Shown here: in pieces, positions 36,095 through 46,473 of the stretch
Layout: each line of letters begins with the position of its first letter
Numbering within the stretch: the stretch's first letter is position 1
Source of the DNA: Brevirhabdus sp.
GTDB taxonomy: Bacteria > Pseudomonadota > Alphaproteobacteria > Rhodobacterales > Rhodobacteraceae
NCBI GenBank assembly: GCA_024637315.1
Contig: JAGXFH010000070.1
Coordinates: 1 to 63,576, forward strand
DNA: 63,576 nt
Direction: 5' to 3'
Notes under the pieces: generated by a model
The model's input: only the letters and a program-made list of their open reading frames with translations
What the model was told of the DNA's origin: nothing
Database searches by the model: none
Program-made: the position numbers and the translations under genes

Positions 36095-37684
36095 ATGACC
36101 GACCTCGTTGCCGTGCGCCGCGCGCTGATCTCCGTTTCGGACAAGACCGGCCTTCTGGATCTGGCACGCGGTCTGGCCGAGCGCGGAATCGCGTTGCTGT
36201 CCACCGGCGGCAGCGCCGGCATACTGCGCAAGGCGGGGCTGACAGTGACCGATGTCGCAGACGTGACCGGGTTTCCCGAAATGATGGACGGGCGGGTCAA
36301 GACCCTGCACCCGGCCGTGCATGGCGGGCTTCTGGCGCAGCGTGACAACCCCGACCATCAGACCGCGATGGCGACCCACGGCATCGAACCGATCGACTTG
36401 CTGGTGGTGAACCTCTACCCGTTCGAGGCGACAGTGGCGCAAGGCGCCGATTACGACACCTGCATCGAGAATATTGATATCGGTGGTCCGGCGATGATCC
36501 GGGCGGCCGCCAAGAACCATGCCTTTGTCAGTGTCGTTGTGGATGTTCAGGATTACGAGACACTTCTGGGCGAACTGGACCGGCATGACGGGGCGACCTG
36601 CCTGAAGTACCGCCGCAAGCTTGCGCAGAACGCCTATGCCCGGACGGCGGCCTACGATGCCGCGGTCTCGACCTGGATGGCCACCGCGATCGGCCAGTCC
36701 GCCCCGCGCTATCGCGCCTTCTCCGGCCAGCTCTCGCAGAGTTTGCGCTATGGCGAAAACCCGCACCAGAAGGCCGCGTTCTATCTTGACGGCTCTGCCC
36801 GCCCCGGCGTGGCGACGGCGATCCAGTGGCAGGGCAAGGAACTGTCCTACAACAATATCAACGATACAGATGCGGCGTTCGAACTTGTCGCCGAATTCGA
36901 TCCGGTCGAGGGCCCCGCCTGTGCGATCATCAAACACGCCAATCCCTGCGGCGTGGCGCGCGCAACGACGCTGGCGGAAGCCTACCGGTCAGCGTTCGAC
37001 TGCGACCGGACCAGCGCCTTTGGCGGGATCATCGCGCTGAACCAGCCGCTTGATGGACCGACTGCGGAACTGATCGGCGAAATCTTCACCGAGGTGGTGA
37101 TCGCGCCCGGAGCGGATGACGCGGCCAAGGCGGTGTTCAAGGCGAAAAAGAACCTGCGGCTGCTGACCACCGATACCCTGCCCGACCCCCGTCTGCCCGG
37201 CCTGACCGTCCGGCAGGTTTCCGGTGGGCTTTTGGTGCAAGACAAGGATACCGGTCACATCGGGGCCTCGGATCTGAAAATCGTCACACGGCGCGCGCCG
37301 ACCCAGACGGAACTGGCCGACCTGCTCTTTGCCTGGAAAGTCGCCAAACACGTCAAGTCGAATGCCATCGTCTATGTGAAGGCGGGCGCCACCGTCGGGA
37401 TCGGCGCCGGGCAGATGAGCCGCGTTGACAGCACCCGCATCGCCGCCCGCAAATCCGCCGACATGGCCGAAGCGCTCGGCCTTGCCGCGCCGACGGTCAA
37501 AGGATCGGTCGTCGCGTCCGACGCGTTCTTTCCTTTCCCCGACGGGTTGCTGACCGCCGCCGAGGCCGGGGCGACGGCGGTGATCCAGCCCGGCGGATCC
37601 ATGCGCGATGACGAGGTGATCAGGGCCGCGGACGAGGCCGGTCTGGCGATGGTTTTCACCGGCATGCGCCACTTTCGCCATTAA
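36095..37684 (+). CDS. purH: Bifunctional AICAR formyltransferase/IMP cyclohydrolase
   Basis: A 529-residue enzyme catalysing the last two steps of IMP synthesis. The N-terminal MGS-like cyclohydrolase domain (1-~150) has [27 protein letters not shown] and [15 protein letters not shown]. The C-terminal transformylase shows [25 protein letters not shown] with the catalytic Lys-His, and [11 protein letters not shown]. Length and motifs are canonical. ATG 36095 follows a CTGGGGGATT site. It is followed by lspA 12 bases later. Confidence 0.97.
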   Translation: MTDLVAVRRALISVSDKTGLLDLARGLAERGIALLSTGGSAGILRKAGLTVTDVADVTGFPEMMDGRVKTLHPAVHGGLLAQRDNPDHQTAMATHGIEPIDLLVVNLYPFEATVAQGADYDTCIENIDIGGPAMIRAAAKNHAFVSVVVDVQDYETLLGELDRHDGATCLKYRRKLAQNAYARTAAYDAAVSTWMATAIGQSAPRYRAFSGQLSQSLRYGENPHQKAAFYLDGSARPGVATAIQWQGKELSYNNINDTDAAFELVAEFDPVEGPACAIIKHANPCGVARATTLAEAYRSAFDCDRTSAFGGIIALNQPLDGPTAELIGEIFTEVVIAPGADDAAKAVFKAKKNLRLLTTDTLPDPRLPGLTVRQVSGGLLVQDKDTGHIGASDLKIVTRRAPTQTELADLLFAWKVAKHVKSNAIVYVKAGATVGIGAGQMSRVDSTRIAARKSADMAEALGLAAPTVKGSVVASDAFFPFPDGLLTAAEAGATAVIQPGGSMRDDEVIRAADEAGLAMVFTGMRHFRH

Positions 37685-37696
37685 GGGGTGATCTCG

Positions 37697-38167
37697 ATGC
37701 GCCCAATGATCTGGTCCGGTCTCCTGATCTTTCTGGTCGACCAGATCACCAAGTACATCGTGGTGTTCGCTCTCGACCTACAAGGCCGTGGCAGTATCGA
37801 CGTGCTGCCGCCATTGCTGAATTTCCGGATGGCATGGAACCGCGGCGTCAATTTCGGCCTGTTCTCGAATGACGCGGAACTCATGCGCTGGGTGCTGATC
37901 GGGGTCGCTGTCGCGATCTCGGTCTGGGTGGCGGTATGGGTGCTGCGAGACAAGGCCGGGCGACTTGGCCTGATCTCGGCCGGAATTCTGATCGGCGGAG
38001 CGATGGGCAATGTCGTCGACCGGCTGATCTACGGCGCCGTGGCGGATTTTCTGAACATGTCCTGCTGCGGTATCGAGAACCCTTTCGCCTTCAACGTCGC
38101 CGATGTTGCGATATTCGTCGGGGCGGCGGGGCTGATCCTGTTCACCGGCCGCAAAAAGGCGGAGTGA
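37697..38167 (+). CDS. lspA: Lipoprotein signal peptidase II
   Basis: A 156-residue inner-membrane aspartyl protease with four transmembrane helices that cleaves prolipoprotein signal peptides. The catalytic aspartates are in GAMGNVVDRLIYG and NVADVAIFVGA, and the conserved MAWNRGVNFGLF loop is present. ATG 37697, with AAGGGGTG eight bases upstream, is preferred to the GTG at 37688. It sits between purH and a lipoprotein gene that would be one of its substrates. Confidence 0.95.
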   Translation: MRPMIWSGLLIFLVDQITKYIVVFALDLQGRGSIDVLPPLLNFRMAWNRGVNFGLFSNDAELMRWVLIGVAVAISVWVAVWVLRDKAGRLGLISAGILIGGAMGNVVDRLIYGAVADFLNMSCCGIENPFAFNVADVAIFVGAAGLILFTGRKKAE

Positions 38168-38219
38168 CGCGCCGGTTTTGATCGGCTAAACAAGGGCCAA
38201 CCGAGTTGAGGGATCGTTG

Positions 38220-38744
38220 ATGCGGGCGAATTTGCGAAAATCCGGGCTTCTGCTTTTTCTGGCGCTGGCGCTTTCTGCCTGCGGCAGCGGCAGGCCGGGC
38301 ATGTTGAACCTCAGGGGTGACAAGGTCGGGCCGGACGAATTCTCGGTTCTGCCGGGAAAACCGCTGCAATCGCCGACCGATCTGTCTAGCCTTCCCGAGC
38401 CGACCCCTGGCGGCACGAACCTGACCGACCCGACACCGAATGCAGATGCCGTCGCCGCCCTCGGCGGTAACCCGGCAGCCCTCGGCGGGACCGGCATTCC
38501 CGCTTCCGACGGCGCGCTGGTCAACCACTCCGCCCGCTACGGTGTGCAGCCGGGGGTGCGGGAAGAACTGGCCGCGGCGGATCACGCCCTGCGCGAAGGC
38601 CGCGGCTTCTTCCCGACTTTCGGCAATCTAGGGAATGCGCGCTACTACCGGATCTACCGCAACGACCGGCTGGACCAAGAGCAGGAATTGCTGCGCTTGC
38701 GCGCGCTGGGGATGAAGACGCCAAGCGCCCCGCCGCAAGAATAG
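38220..38744 (+). CDS. DUF3035 lipoprotein
   Basis: A 174-residue outer-membrane lipoprotein. The signal peptide ends in the lipobox LSAC at about residues 18-21, with Gly following the lipidated Cys. The mature protein has the DUF3035 pattern (PDEFSVLPGKPLQSPTDLS at the start, Pro/Gly-rich middle). Some DUF3035 proteins are annotated as BamF, a subunit of the beta-barrel assembly machine in some alphaproteobacteria; I treat that as a family hint only. The ATG at 38220 with GAGGGAT upstream is chosen over the TTG at 38217. It lies 52 bases after lspA. Confidence 0.85.
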   Translation: MRANLRKSGLLLFLALALSACGSGRPGMLNLRGDKVGPDEFSVLPGKPLQSPTDLSSLPEPTPGGTNLTDPTPNADAVAALGGNPAALGGTGIPASDGALVNHSARYGVQPGVREELAAADHALREGRGFFPTFGNLGNARYYRIYRNDRLDQEQELLRLRALGMKTPSAPPQE

Positions 38745-38831
38745 CGCGGCAACCGGTCACTTAAACGCGATCTTCTTGATGCCGGGCCAGCCTGCCGTAT
38801 CTAAGGGGGACTGCCTCGAAAAGGACACGCC

Positions 38832-40172
38832 ATGTTTCGGATTCTCGTTCTTGCCCTCGCGCTCGCTTTGCCGCCGACCCTGTCGCAGGCTGCCGAGGTT
38901 ACCTCGTTCGAGCTGGACAACGGGATGCAGGTCGTGGTGCTCGAGGATCACCGCGCGCCGGTCGTGGTCCACATGGTCTGGTACAAGGTCGGCGCGGCGG
39001 ACGAACCGCCCGGAAAATCCGGCATCGCGCATTTTCTAGAGCATTTGCTGTTCAAGGGAACCGATGATCTGGCCGCCGGGGAATTGTCGGCCACCGTGGC
39101 GCGCAACGGTGGGTCGGACAACGCTTTCACCGGCTGGGACTACACCGCCTATTTTCAACGCATCGCCGCGGATCGGCTGGAACTGATGATGCAGATGGAA
39201 TCCGACCGAATGCGGAATCTGCAAATGACCGAAGAGGACGTGCGGACAGAACGCGACGTCGTGCTCGAGGAGCGCAACCAGCGGATCGACAGCGAACCGG
39301 GCGCGCTGTTCAGCGAACAGGGCCGCGCCGCGCAATACCTGAACCACCCCTACGGTATTCCGATCATCGGCTGGCGGCACGAGATCGAACAGCTGAACCG
39401 GGACGACGCCTTCGCCTTCTACAAGCGCTACTATGCGCCCAACAATGCAATCCTGGTCGTGGCCGGCGATGTGGCGCCCGATGCCGTGCGCGCGCTGGCC
39501 GACAGCCATTACGGCCCCATCGCGCCGACACCGGACCTGTCCGAGCGTGTCCGGCCGGCGGAACCGCCGCAACTTGTCGAAAGGCGGTTGGCCTTTTCCG
39601 ATGCACGGGTATCGCAACCCTATGTAAATCGCACCTATCTGGTGACCGAACGCAATTCCGGCGATCAGCAGGAAGCCGCCCGGCTGACATTGCTTGCGCA
39701 ACTGTTGGGCGGAAGCGGGGCGACCTCTGTTCTTGCGCGCAAACTGCAATTCGAAAGCCAGCAGGCGGTGTATTCAACGGTCTATTACGATGACGTGTCG
39801 CTTGACGAATCGACCTTCGGGCTGATCGTGGTTCCGACCCCCGGAACCGACCTGAAATCGGTGGAAGGGGCCATGGACCAGGCGATATCGGAGTTTCTGG
39901 ACGAAGGCATCGACGCCGAACACTTCGAGCGGCTGAAATTCCAGATCAAGGCGTCGCAGATCTATGCCGATGACAACATCCAGTCCCTTGCGCGCAAGTA
40001 TGGCGAGGGCCTGGCATCCGGACTGACGATCGAAGACATCGAAGGTTGGACCGATATCCTGATGGCAGTCACCGCAGAGGAAGTGATCGAAACCGCGCAA
40101 GGGCTTTTCGACAAACGCAAGGCGGTGACCGGTTGGATCATGCCGGCCGAAAATGGCGAGGTAATCCAATGA
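38832..40172 (+). CDS. M16 zinc peptidase, catalytic member of a pair
   Basis: A 446-residue secreted M16B peptidase. Residues 1-20 are a signal peptide (cleavage SQAA). The inverted zinc motif HFLEH is at residues 67-71, with a downstream glutamate in VVLEERNQRID completing the site, so it should be active. M16B peptidases work as a clamshell of two homologous subunits, and the next gene supplies the partner. It overlaps that gene by four bases (ATGA), consistent with a 1:1 complex in the periplasm. Confidence 0.92.
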   Translation: MFRILVLALALALPPTLSQAAEVTSFELDNGMQVVVLEDHRAPVVVHMVWYKVGAADEPPGKSGIAHFLEHLLFKGTDDLAAGELSATVARNGGSDNAFTGWDYTAYFQRIAADRLELMMQMESDRMRNLQMTEEDVRTERDVVLEERNQRIDSEPGALFSEQGRAAQYLNHPYGIPIIGWRHEIEQLNRDDAFAFYKRYYAPNNAILVVAGDVAPDAVRALADSHYGPIAPTPDLSERVRPAEPPQLVERRLAFSDARVSQPYVNRTYLVTERNSGDQQEAARLTLLAQLLGGSGATSVLARKLQFESQQAVYSTVYYDDVSLDESTFGLIVVPTPGTDLKSVEGAMDQAISEFLDEGIDAEHFERLKFQIKASQIYADDNIQSLARKYGEGLASGLTIEDIEGWTDILMAVTAEEVIETAQGLFDKRKAVTGWIMPAENGEVIQ

Positions 40173-41479
40173 TCCGTCTGCTCCTGACGCTCTGTTTTCT
40201 GGCAGCCGCGGTTCCCGCCCGCGCCGCCGTTGACATCCAGACCCTGACAACACCCGGCGGCATTGACGCCTGGCTGGTCGAGGAACACACGATCCCGTTC
40301 ACCGCGCTAGAGATTCGCTTCAAGGGTGGAACAGTATTGGACCCGCCGGGCAAGCGCGGCGTCGTCAACCTGATGACAGGTCTGCTGGAAGAGGGAGCGG
40401 GCGATCTGGACAGCCGGGGGTTTTCCGAAGCTCGTGAAAGTCTGGCGGCCAGCTTTTCCTACCGCGCCCATGATGACGACATTGCGATTTCCGCAAGGTT
40501 CCTGACCGAGAACCGCGATGCGGCGGTGGCGTTGCTGAAAAGCTCGATCATGCAACCGAATTTCGATCAGCCCGATATCGACCGGGTCCGGGAACAGGTA
40601 CTGTCCAGCATTCGCAGCGATCGGACCGATCCCGGCGCGATCGCCAATCAGACCTTCGATCGCTTGGCCTGGGGCGATCATCCCTACGGATCCTCCAGCG
40701 ACGGCACCGAGGACAGCGTGACCGCGCTGACCCGCGACGATATCGTCGCGGCCCATGAAAATGCCTTCGCCCGCGACCGGCTTTACGTTTCGGCGGTCGG
40801 TGACATCACCGCCGAGGAACTGGCCGCGCTTCTGGACGAACTGCTGGGCGATCTTCCGGCAACCGGCGCGCCTCTGCCGCCCAAGGCCGAGATGATGCTC
40901 GGCAAGGGGATCACCGTTGTGCCGTTCGACACGACGCAATCGCTGGCCTTGTTTGGACATCAGGGCATCGAGCGCGACGATCCGGATTACATCCCCGCCT
41001 ATATCCTGAACGAAGTCTTCGGTGGCGACGGTCAGAGTTCGCGCCTGATGACCGAGGTGCGGGAAAAGCGCGGCCTCACCTATGGCATCGGCACGGTGCT
41101 GTTGCCGATGGACTACGGCGAATTGATCATGGGGCAGGTCAGGTCCGACAACGCGAAGATCGCCGAAGCGGTCCGGATCATCACCGATGAGTGGGCCAGC
41201 ATTGCCCGGAACGGCATCACCGAAGAAGAACTTAACGATGCCAAGACCTATCTGACCGGCGCCTACGCCTTGCGATTCGACGGCAACGCGCCGATCGCGC
41301 GGATCATGGTCGGAATGCAGATGATCGGCCTGCCGCCCAGCTATGTCACCGATCGCAATGATCAGGTGATGGCGGTGACGCTCGCGGATATCCGACGCGT
41401 CGCGGAACGGATCTATCAGCCCGACAAGTTGCATTTTGTCGTCGTGGGTCAGCCAGAGGGGCTGGACGGCACAAACTGA
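40169..41479 (+). CDS. M16 peptidase-like protein, non-catalytic partner
   Basis: A 436-residue secreted paralogue of the preceding peptidase. The signal peptide is ~1-20 (cleavage ARAA). Where the first protein has HFLEH, this one reads NLMTG in [16 protein letters not shown], so zinc ligands are missing. The substrate-binding half with the RxxxxY-type motif typical of the beta subunit is represented by [11 protein letters not shown]. Start ATG 40169 overlaps the upstream stop. Such pairs are usually alpha/beta heterodimers in which this chain helps bind substrate. Confidence 0.9.
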   Translation: MIRLLLTLCFLAAAVPARAAVDIQTLTTPGGIDAWLVEEHTIPFTALEIRFKGGTVLDPPGKRGVVNLMTGLLEEGAGDLDSRGFSEARESLAASFSYRAHDDDIAISARFLTENRDAAVALLKSSIMQPNFDQPDIDRVREQVLSSIRSDRTDPGAIANQTFDRLAWGDHPYGSSSDGTEDSVTALTRDDIVAAHENAFARDRLYVSAVGDITAEELAALLDELLGDLPATGAPLPPKAEMMLGKGITVVPFDTTQSLALFGHQGIERDDPDYIPAYILNEVFGGDGQSSRLMTEVREKRGLTYGIGTVLLPMDYGELIMGQVRSDNAKIAEAVRIITDEWASIARNGITEEELNDAKTYLTGAYALRFDGNAPIARIMVGMQMIGLPPSYVTDRNDQVMAVTLADIRRVAERIYQPDKLHFVVVGQPEGLDGTN

Positions 41480-41523
41480 TTCTACATGGCCGAATCGGAT
41501 GCGGGCATGCTAAGTCTGGTAGC

Positions 41524-43341
41524 ATGCCCGCGTTGAACCCCAAGATAAGCGACAACCATCCTGTCATCCGTCAACTGGATGAAACCGCGATCAACCGGAT
41601 CGCGGCTGGCGAGGTCGTCGAGCGGCCAGCTTCGGCAGTGAAGGAACTGCTGGAGAACGCGATTGATGCGGGGGCCGCGCGGATCGAGATTGCCTGCGCC
41701 GATGGCGGCAAGACGCTGATCCGCGTCACCGATGACGGCTGCGGCATGACCGCCGAGGATCTGCCGCTTGCCCTGTCGCGGCACGCGACGTCGAAGATCG
41801 ACGGATCTGACCTGCTGAACATCCGCAGCTTCGGGTTCCGGGGCGAGGCCCTGCCATCTCTGGGCGCGGTCGGGCGACTGACGATAACCTCGCGGGTCGC
41901 CGGGCAGGACGCGGCAACGATTTCGGTTGCGGGCGGGCGGATGCAACCCGTGCGCCCCGCTGCGCTGCGATCGGGCACGGTCGTCGAGTTGCGGGACCTC
42001 TTTTACGCCACCCCTGCGCGGCTGAAATTCATGCGCTCCGACCGCGCCGAGGCGCAGGCGATCGGCGATGTGGTAAAGCGGCTGGCGTTGGCGGAACCCT
42101 TCGTCGGTTTCACGCTCCGCGACGTGGCCGGCGGCGGTGACGGCCGGGTTACGTTCCGTGCCGACGCCGAAACCGGCGACCTGTTCGACGCGCTGCACGG
42201 GCGGCTTGCAAGGGTGCTGGGGGGTGATTTCATCGACAACGCGCTGGCGATAGATGCCGATCGCGAAGGGCTGCACCTCACCGGATATGCCGCACTGCCG
42301 ACCTATTCGCGCGGTTCGGCGGTGACGCAGTTCCTGTTTGTCAACGGTCGGCCGGTGCGCGACAAGCTGTTGTACGGTGCATTGCGCGGGGCCTATCAGG
42401 ATTTTCTGTCGCGCGACCGGCATCCGGCGGCGGTGCTGTTTCTCGACTGCGATCCGCATCTGGTGGACGTGAACGTGCATCCCGCCAAGTCCGAGGTCCG
42501 GTTCCGCGATCCCGGTCTGGCGCGCGGATTGATCGTCTCGGCGTTGCGACATGCCCTGGCCGAAGCCGGACATCGCGCCTCGTCCACCGTGGCGGGTGCC
42601 ACCTTGGGCGCGTTCCGCCCCGAACCGACAGAGCCGCGCGTCTATCAGATGGATCGCCCGGCAACGGGTATGGTCCACCCCGCGCCATCGCCGGGCTTTT
42701 CCGAGACCGCTGAACGGTTTGCACGGGTCGAGGATGTGGCGGAAACCACGGATCATCTGAACTATCCGCTTGGCGCGGCCCGTGCGCAGGTGCATGAAAA
42801 CTACATCGTCTCGCAGACCGAAGACGGGATCGTGATCGTCGATCAGCACGCCGCGCACGAGCGGCTGGTCTACGAGAAACTCAAGCGCCAGATCGCCGAG
42901 AACGGCGTCAGCGCACAGGCGCTTCTGATCCCCGAGATCGTCGAACTGGACGAGGCCGACGCAACGCGGCTGCTGGCTATGGCGGATGAGTTGTCGCAAC
43001 TGGGTCTGGCACTGGAAGCGTTCGGTGGCAATGCCGTAGCGGTTCGGGAAACCCCCGCGATCCTTGGGCAGATTGACGCCAAGGCGATGCTGACCGACAT
43101 CCTGGACGAGTTGGATGAACTGGGCGACAGCCAGACCGTCAAGGCGCGGATCGAGGCAATCCTCAGCCGGGTGGCCTGCCATGGCTCGATCCGCTCCGGT
43201 CGCCGAATGCGCGGCGACGAGATGAACGCGCTCCTGCGAGAGATGGAGGCGACGCCGCATTCCGGCCAGTGCAATCATGGCCGCCCCACCTATGTCGAAT
43301 TGAAGCTATCCGATATCGAAAGGCTGTTTGGACGCACATGA
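41524..43341 (+). CDS. mutL: DNA mismatch repair protein MutL
   Basis: A 605-residue mismatch repair ATPase/endonuclease. The N-terminal GHKL ATPase motifs are [14 protein letters not shown] and [12 protein letters not shown]. The C-terminal domain contains [12 protein letters not shown] starting at residue 440, the DQHA(X)2E(X)4E metal site of nicking MutL proteins, so no separate MutH is needed. The GHGRPT-type terminal motif is present as [10 protein letters not shown]. It starts 44 bases after the M16 pair and overlaps rmuC by four bases. Confidence 0.96.
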   Translation: MPALNPKISDNHPVIRQLDETAINRIAAGEVVERPASAVKELLENAIDAGAARIEIACADGGKTLIRVTDDGCGMTAEDLPLALSRHATSKIDGSDLLNIRSFGFRGEALPSLGAVGRLTITSRVAGQDAATISVAGGRMQPVRPAALRSGTVVELRDLFYATPARLKFMRSDRAEAQAIGDVVKRLALAEPFVGFTLRDVAGGGDGRVTFRADAETGDLFDALHGRLARVLGGDFIDNALAIDADREGLHLTGYAALPTYSRGSAVTQFLFVNGRPVRDKLLYGALRGAYQDFLSRDRHPAAVLFLDCDPHLVDVNVHPAKSEVRFRDPGLARGLIVSALRHALAEAGHRASSTVAGATLGAFRPEPTEPRVYQMDRPATGMVHPAPSPGFSETAERFARVEDVAETTDHLNYPLGAARAQVHENYIVSQTEDGIVIVDQHAAHERLVYEKLKRQIAENGVSAQALLIPEIVELDEADATRLLAMADELSQLGLALEAFGGNAVAVRETPAILGQIDAKAMLTDILDELDELGDSQTVKARIEAILSRVACHGSIRSGRRMRGDEMNALLREMEATPHSGQCNHGRPTYVELKLSDIERLFGRT

Positions 43342-44507
43342 TCCAGATCGGCGACACCTCATACGCTTTTGACGACCCGATCGTCATCGCCGCAGCGATC
43401 GGCGCGGCAGCCGTGCTGCTGCTGTTCGTCCTGCTGATCATGTCGGTGCGCAGGGCCGGACAGTCGGCACGGATGGTGGCGCCGATGGCGCAGCAGATGG
43501 GCATGTTGGGGCAACAGGTGCGTCAGCTCTCGGATGGGCAGCAGCAATTGGCCGGCGGGCTGAACCATGTGTCAGAGGCGCAGGCGGTCAGCCAGACCAA
43601 GATGCTGCACCTCATGGAACAGCGGCTGGCGGATGTCAGCAAGTCGATGGGCGAGAACCTCGAAGGCACATCCCGCCGCACCGCGCAGTCCTTGGGAGAG
43701 TTGCAGCAGCGCTTGCAGACCATCGACAAGGCGCAGGCGAATATCGAGAAGTTGTCCGGCAATGTCTTGTCGCTGCAGGATATCCTGTCAAACAAGCAGA
43801 CCCGCGGCGCGTTCGGAGAGATCCAGTTGAACGACATCGTGGGCAAAGCCCTGCCGAAGGACAGCTACACGCTGCAGGCCACGCTTTCGAACGGCAAGCG
43901 CGCCGATTGCCTGATCCATTTGCCCAACCCGCCGGGGCCGATCGTGGTTGATGCGAAATTCCCCCTGGAGGCTTACGAGGCGTTGCGCAAGGCCGGGACG
44001 CCGTGGGAAACCAAAGAGGCGATCTCGGCATTCAAGACCTCGGTCAAGGCGCATATCAGGGCGATCTCGGAACGCTACATCCTGGATGGCGAGACCGCCG
44101 ATGGTGCGCTGATGTTCCTGCCGTCAGAAGCGATCTATGCGGAATTGCACTCCAATTTTCCCGAACTGGTGCGCGAAGGGTTTGCCGCGCGGGTCTGGAT
44201 CGTTTCGCCGACGACCTGCATGGCGACGCTGAACACGATGCGGGCGATTCTCAAGGATGCGCGGATGCGCGCGCAGGCGGGGGCGATCCGGGCGACCTTG
44301 AAGCAGCTGCACCGGGATGTCGAACTGGTGGTCGAGCGGGTGGACAAGCTGAACACGCATTTCGGTCAGGCGAAGGGCGATCTGGACCAGATCAACACCG
44401 CCGCCGAACGCGCCGGGAAGCGCGCTGCGCGGCTGGACAATTTCGACTTTGAAGAACTGGCGCCTGACGAGCAGAACGTGGTACCCTTGACCAAACCACA
44501 GGACTGA
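43338..44507 (+). CDS. rmuC: DNA recombination protein RmuC
   Basis: A 389-residue protein with an N-terminal transmembrane helix (~14-36, [19 protein letters not shown]), a coiled coil (~40-160) and a C-terminal RmuC domain with restriction-endonuclease-like core ([14 protein letters not shown], where Asp and Lys match a PD-(D/E)XK pattern). RmuC limits DNA rearrangements between inverted repeats in E. coli. The ATG at 43338 overlaps the mutL stop (ATGA), making a genome-stability pair. The frame is open upstream only in the mutL shadow. Confidence 0.93.
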   Translation: MIQIGDTSYAFDDPIVIAAAIGAAAVLLLFVLLIMSVRRAGQSARMVAPMAQQMGMLGQQVRQLSDGQQQLAGGLNHVSEAQAVSQTKMLHLMEQRLADVSKSMGENLEGTSRRTAQSLGELQQRLQTIDKAQANIEKLSGNVLSLQDILSNKQTRGAFGEIQLNDIVGKALPKDSYTLQATLSNGKRADCLIHLPNPPGPIVVDAKFPLEAYEALRKAGTPWETKEAISAFKTSVKAHIRAISERYILDGETADGALMFLPSEAIYAELHSNFPELVREGFAARVWIVSPTTCMATLNTMRAILKDARMRAQAGAIRATLKQLHRDVELVVERVDKLNTHFGQAKGDLDQINTAAERAGKRAARLDNFDFEELAPDEQNVVPLTKPQD

Positions 44508-44531
44508 CCTGCCCCCAAAGAGACCCTGCAC

Positions 44532-44933
44532 ATGCTTGAAATCAGCTCCCGAAAAGTCGCCTACATCATTGTTCGCGCAAGAGAAATAGACGCGAAGGTC
44601 GGTCGCTGGGATTCCCCTGGCGATGTGGCTGATGCCGAAACGATCCTTGAAGCCCGGCGTGGTGACGCGACCGAGGGCGAGTTGCGCAGCTTCATTTCCG
44701 ACCTGAATGACGACGAGAAGGCAGAACTGGTGGCCGTGATGTGGATCGGTCGGGAAACGTTCGGCGTCGAAGAATTGGCCGAGGCGATCGCCACCGCAAA
44801 GGAAGAGGCGACGACGCCGACAGAGGACTATCTCTTGGGGATACCGCTACTGGCGGACTATCTCGAAGAGGGGCTGGCGAAGCTGGGCGTCGATCCCGGC
44901 GACGAGGAAGAAGACATCTACCGCCCCGCTTGA
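44532..44933 (+). CDS. DUF3775 protein
   Basis: A 133-residue acidic cytosolic protein of the DUF3775 family, recognised by LEISSRKVAYIIVRAREIDAK at the N-terminus, LNDDEKAELVAVMWIGR and LLADYLEEGL. It is helical throughout, with no cysteine pair or membrane helix. Its function is unknown; it is common in Rhodobacterales and Rhizobiales. It follows rmuC by 24 bases and is the last gene of that run. Confidence 0.88.
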   Translation: MLEISSRKVAYIIVRAREIDAKVGRWDSPGDVADAETILEARRGDATEGELRSFISDLNDDEKAELVAVMWIGRETFGVEELAEAIATAKEEATTPTEDYLLGIPLLADYLEEGLAKLGVDPGDEEEDIYRPA

Positions 44934-45005
44934 AAAGCCCCGAACTTCACGGGTTGCTTCAGGATTTCTAAGATATCCGACCCGCTTTGTGCAGATGCCA
45001 AGCGA

Positions 45006-46061
45006 TCAGGGCGCGCCGTTCTCGCGGTCGAAGATCGCTTTCGCCCGGCCCCAGATGCCGGCCTCCAGATCGTCCAGCATCAACAGCGACGGCAGAAGTT
45101 GGCGCGCGAAATCCTGCGACGCCTCGACGGGCAGCAGAGAGGGCAGATTGTCGATGGCGGTGACGTCGAGGATCGGGTCGTCATGCACCCGGATCACCGG
45201 ATCGTCCCAGGTGGTGGTCTGATCGTAGACCTTGACCGGCGAGAACTCTGACCTCGGATCACAGGCGATATCGCCGATCATGCTCAGGCGGCGCGGTGCG
45301 GTCGTGGCGGCGGCCGGAACGAAAACCGGGCAGCCGGGGGTGGCGAGGATGCAGTTGAGAAAGACGTCATGCGCCAGCACCTCCGGGAACGGCCCGCCAT
45401 GCGCGGTTTCGGCGATGTCCCAATCGGTCGTCTCGATGCCGAGGGCGGAACAGAGATCGCGGGCGCCAGTGCCGACGCGGCCCTTGGCGCCGATGATGAT
45501 GACCGACGGTCGGGGCAGGAGCGTCGAATTGAGATCGGCGGCGACGTCATCGACCAGCGCTTCGGCGTCCGGGTAGGTGTCAAGCGGGTCAACGGCATCG
45601 TCCTGCTGCTGTGCGGCCCAGCCTTTCAGTGCGACGGCGGCACCGGCAAAGCCGGCCCAGTACCCGAAGGCCGCGACGCGGCGACCGGATGCGTCGGTCA
45701 GGTGTTCCAGATCGTAAAGCGTGCCGCCGCCGGCCTTGAACCGTTGCAGCAAGACCTTTCCATCCGGCTGGCCTTTGAAGGCGTGACCGAACATGATGTG
45801 GCGGTGGATCAGCGGGGTGCCGTCCTCGGGCAGTTCCTTGAGTCCGAAGATGATCGCATCGGCCGGTGCATCGGGCCACGCGCCTTCGGCGGCAATGGCG
45901 CAGCCTGCCGCCCGGTATTCGTCGATGGCGATGGCGCGGGTGTCGCTGTCCTCGACCGTCACGGCAAACCCGGCAGCAATCAGCGCGGCGGCACCATCCG
46001 GCGTAAGGCCGACCCGTTCTTCATGGTCGCGCTGTTCGGCACGGACCCACAGATGTGTCAT
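45006..46061 (-). CDS. Saccharopine dehydrogenase-like (alanine dehydrogenase/PNT superfamily)
   Basis: A 351-residue protein resembling LYS1-type saccharopine dehydrogenase (NAD, L-lysine forming). The N-terminal AlaDH/PNT domain starts HLWVRAEQRDHEERVGLTP, with IIFGLKELPEDG and RHIMFGHAFKGQ as the family blocks. The Rossmann site is VIIIGAKGRVGTGARDL. Bacteria with the dap pathway (dapD and dapE here) do not use saccharopine to make lysine, so the gene may serve lysine catabolism or another imino-acid reduction. ATG 46061 is preferred to 46115. No partner gene is adjacent. Confidence 0.85.
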   Translation of the reverse strand: MTHLWVRAEQRDHEERVGLTPDGAAALIAAGFAVTVEDSDTRAIAIDEYRAAGCAIAAEGAWPDAPADAIIFGLKELPEDGTPLIHRHIMFGHAFKGQPDGKVLLQRFKAGGGTLYDLEHLTDASGRRVAAFGYWAGFAGAAVALKGWAAQQQDDAVDPLDTYPDAEALVDDVAADLNSTLLPRPSVIIIGAKGRVGTGARDLCSALGIETTDWDIAETAHGGPFPEVLAHDVFLNCILATPGCPVFVPAAATTAPRRLSMIGDIACDPRSEFSPVKVYDQTTTWDDPVIRVHDDPILDVTAIDNLPSLLPVEASQDFARQLLPSLLMLDDLEAGIWGRAKAIFDRENGAP

Positions 46062-46089
46062 TCGAAGTCTCCTTCTGTCTGACAGGGCC

Positions 46090-46347
46090 TTATGCGAAAC
46101 GCGCTGGCTTGCCAATCCGAGGCAAACAACCGCCGATCATTCCCTTGAGAACCGGCAGGATGATCGCTGCGACAAGGCCCGTCGCGGCACCGATGGCCAG
46201 GTGAATCCGCACCCGCAGACTGGCAGCAGCAACGCCAAGCGTGCCGCAAACGACCGCATGTAACGCGATGACTGCCAGGTTCTTCCAGTGATGGTAGCGG
46301 TTAATTGAACAAGTGTTTAAAAAATTTTGTTCCGTTACCGCTGACAT
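46090..46347 (-). CDS. Possible small membrane protein (doubtful)
   Basis: An 85-codon frame with two hydrophobic segments (NLAVIALHAVVCGTLGVAAA and LAIGAATGLVAAIILPVL). The C-terminal part could be a real two-helix membrane peptide. However, ATG 46347 has no ribosome binding site, and its first ~20 codons cover an AT-rich control region with an inverted repeat, which argues for a later start or no gene. No family recognised. Confidence 0.3.
   Translation of the reverse strand: MSAVTEQNFLNTCSINRYHHWKNLAVIALHAVVCGTLGVAAASLRVRIHLAIGAATGLVAAIILPVLKGMIGGCLPRIGKPARFA
46305..46320. promoter_or_regulatory. Inverted repeat upstream of the acyl-CoA synthetase
   Basis: TTGAACA-AG-TGTTTAA pairs at 6 of 7 positions per arm. 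It lies 154 bases before the synthetase start in an AT-rich patch. The form resembles TetR-family operators; no regulator gene is adjacent. Confidence 0.4.
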
Positions 46348-46473
46348 TGTTTACTTTGAAAATTGGTTCGGCTTTAGTCGTGCCGTCGAGCATGCAAAAG
46401 AATGTTGCGCGACCTATGCCCTGACACCGCGAAGCGGGCGGGCGCCGGAGAACCGGCAACGGGAGGAGCTAAC

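Noticed and set aside
45006-46061. Saccharopine pathway for lysine synthesis
   Set aside because: dapD and dapE show the diaminopimelate route, so a biosynthetic saccharopine route is not supported.
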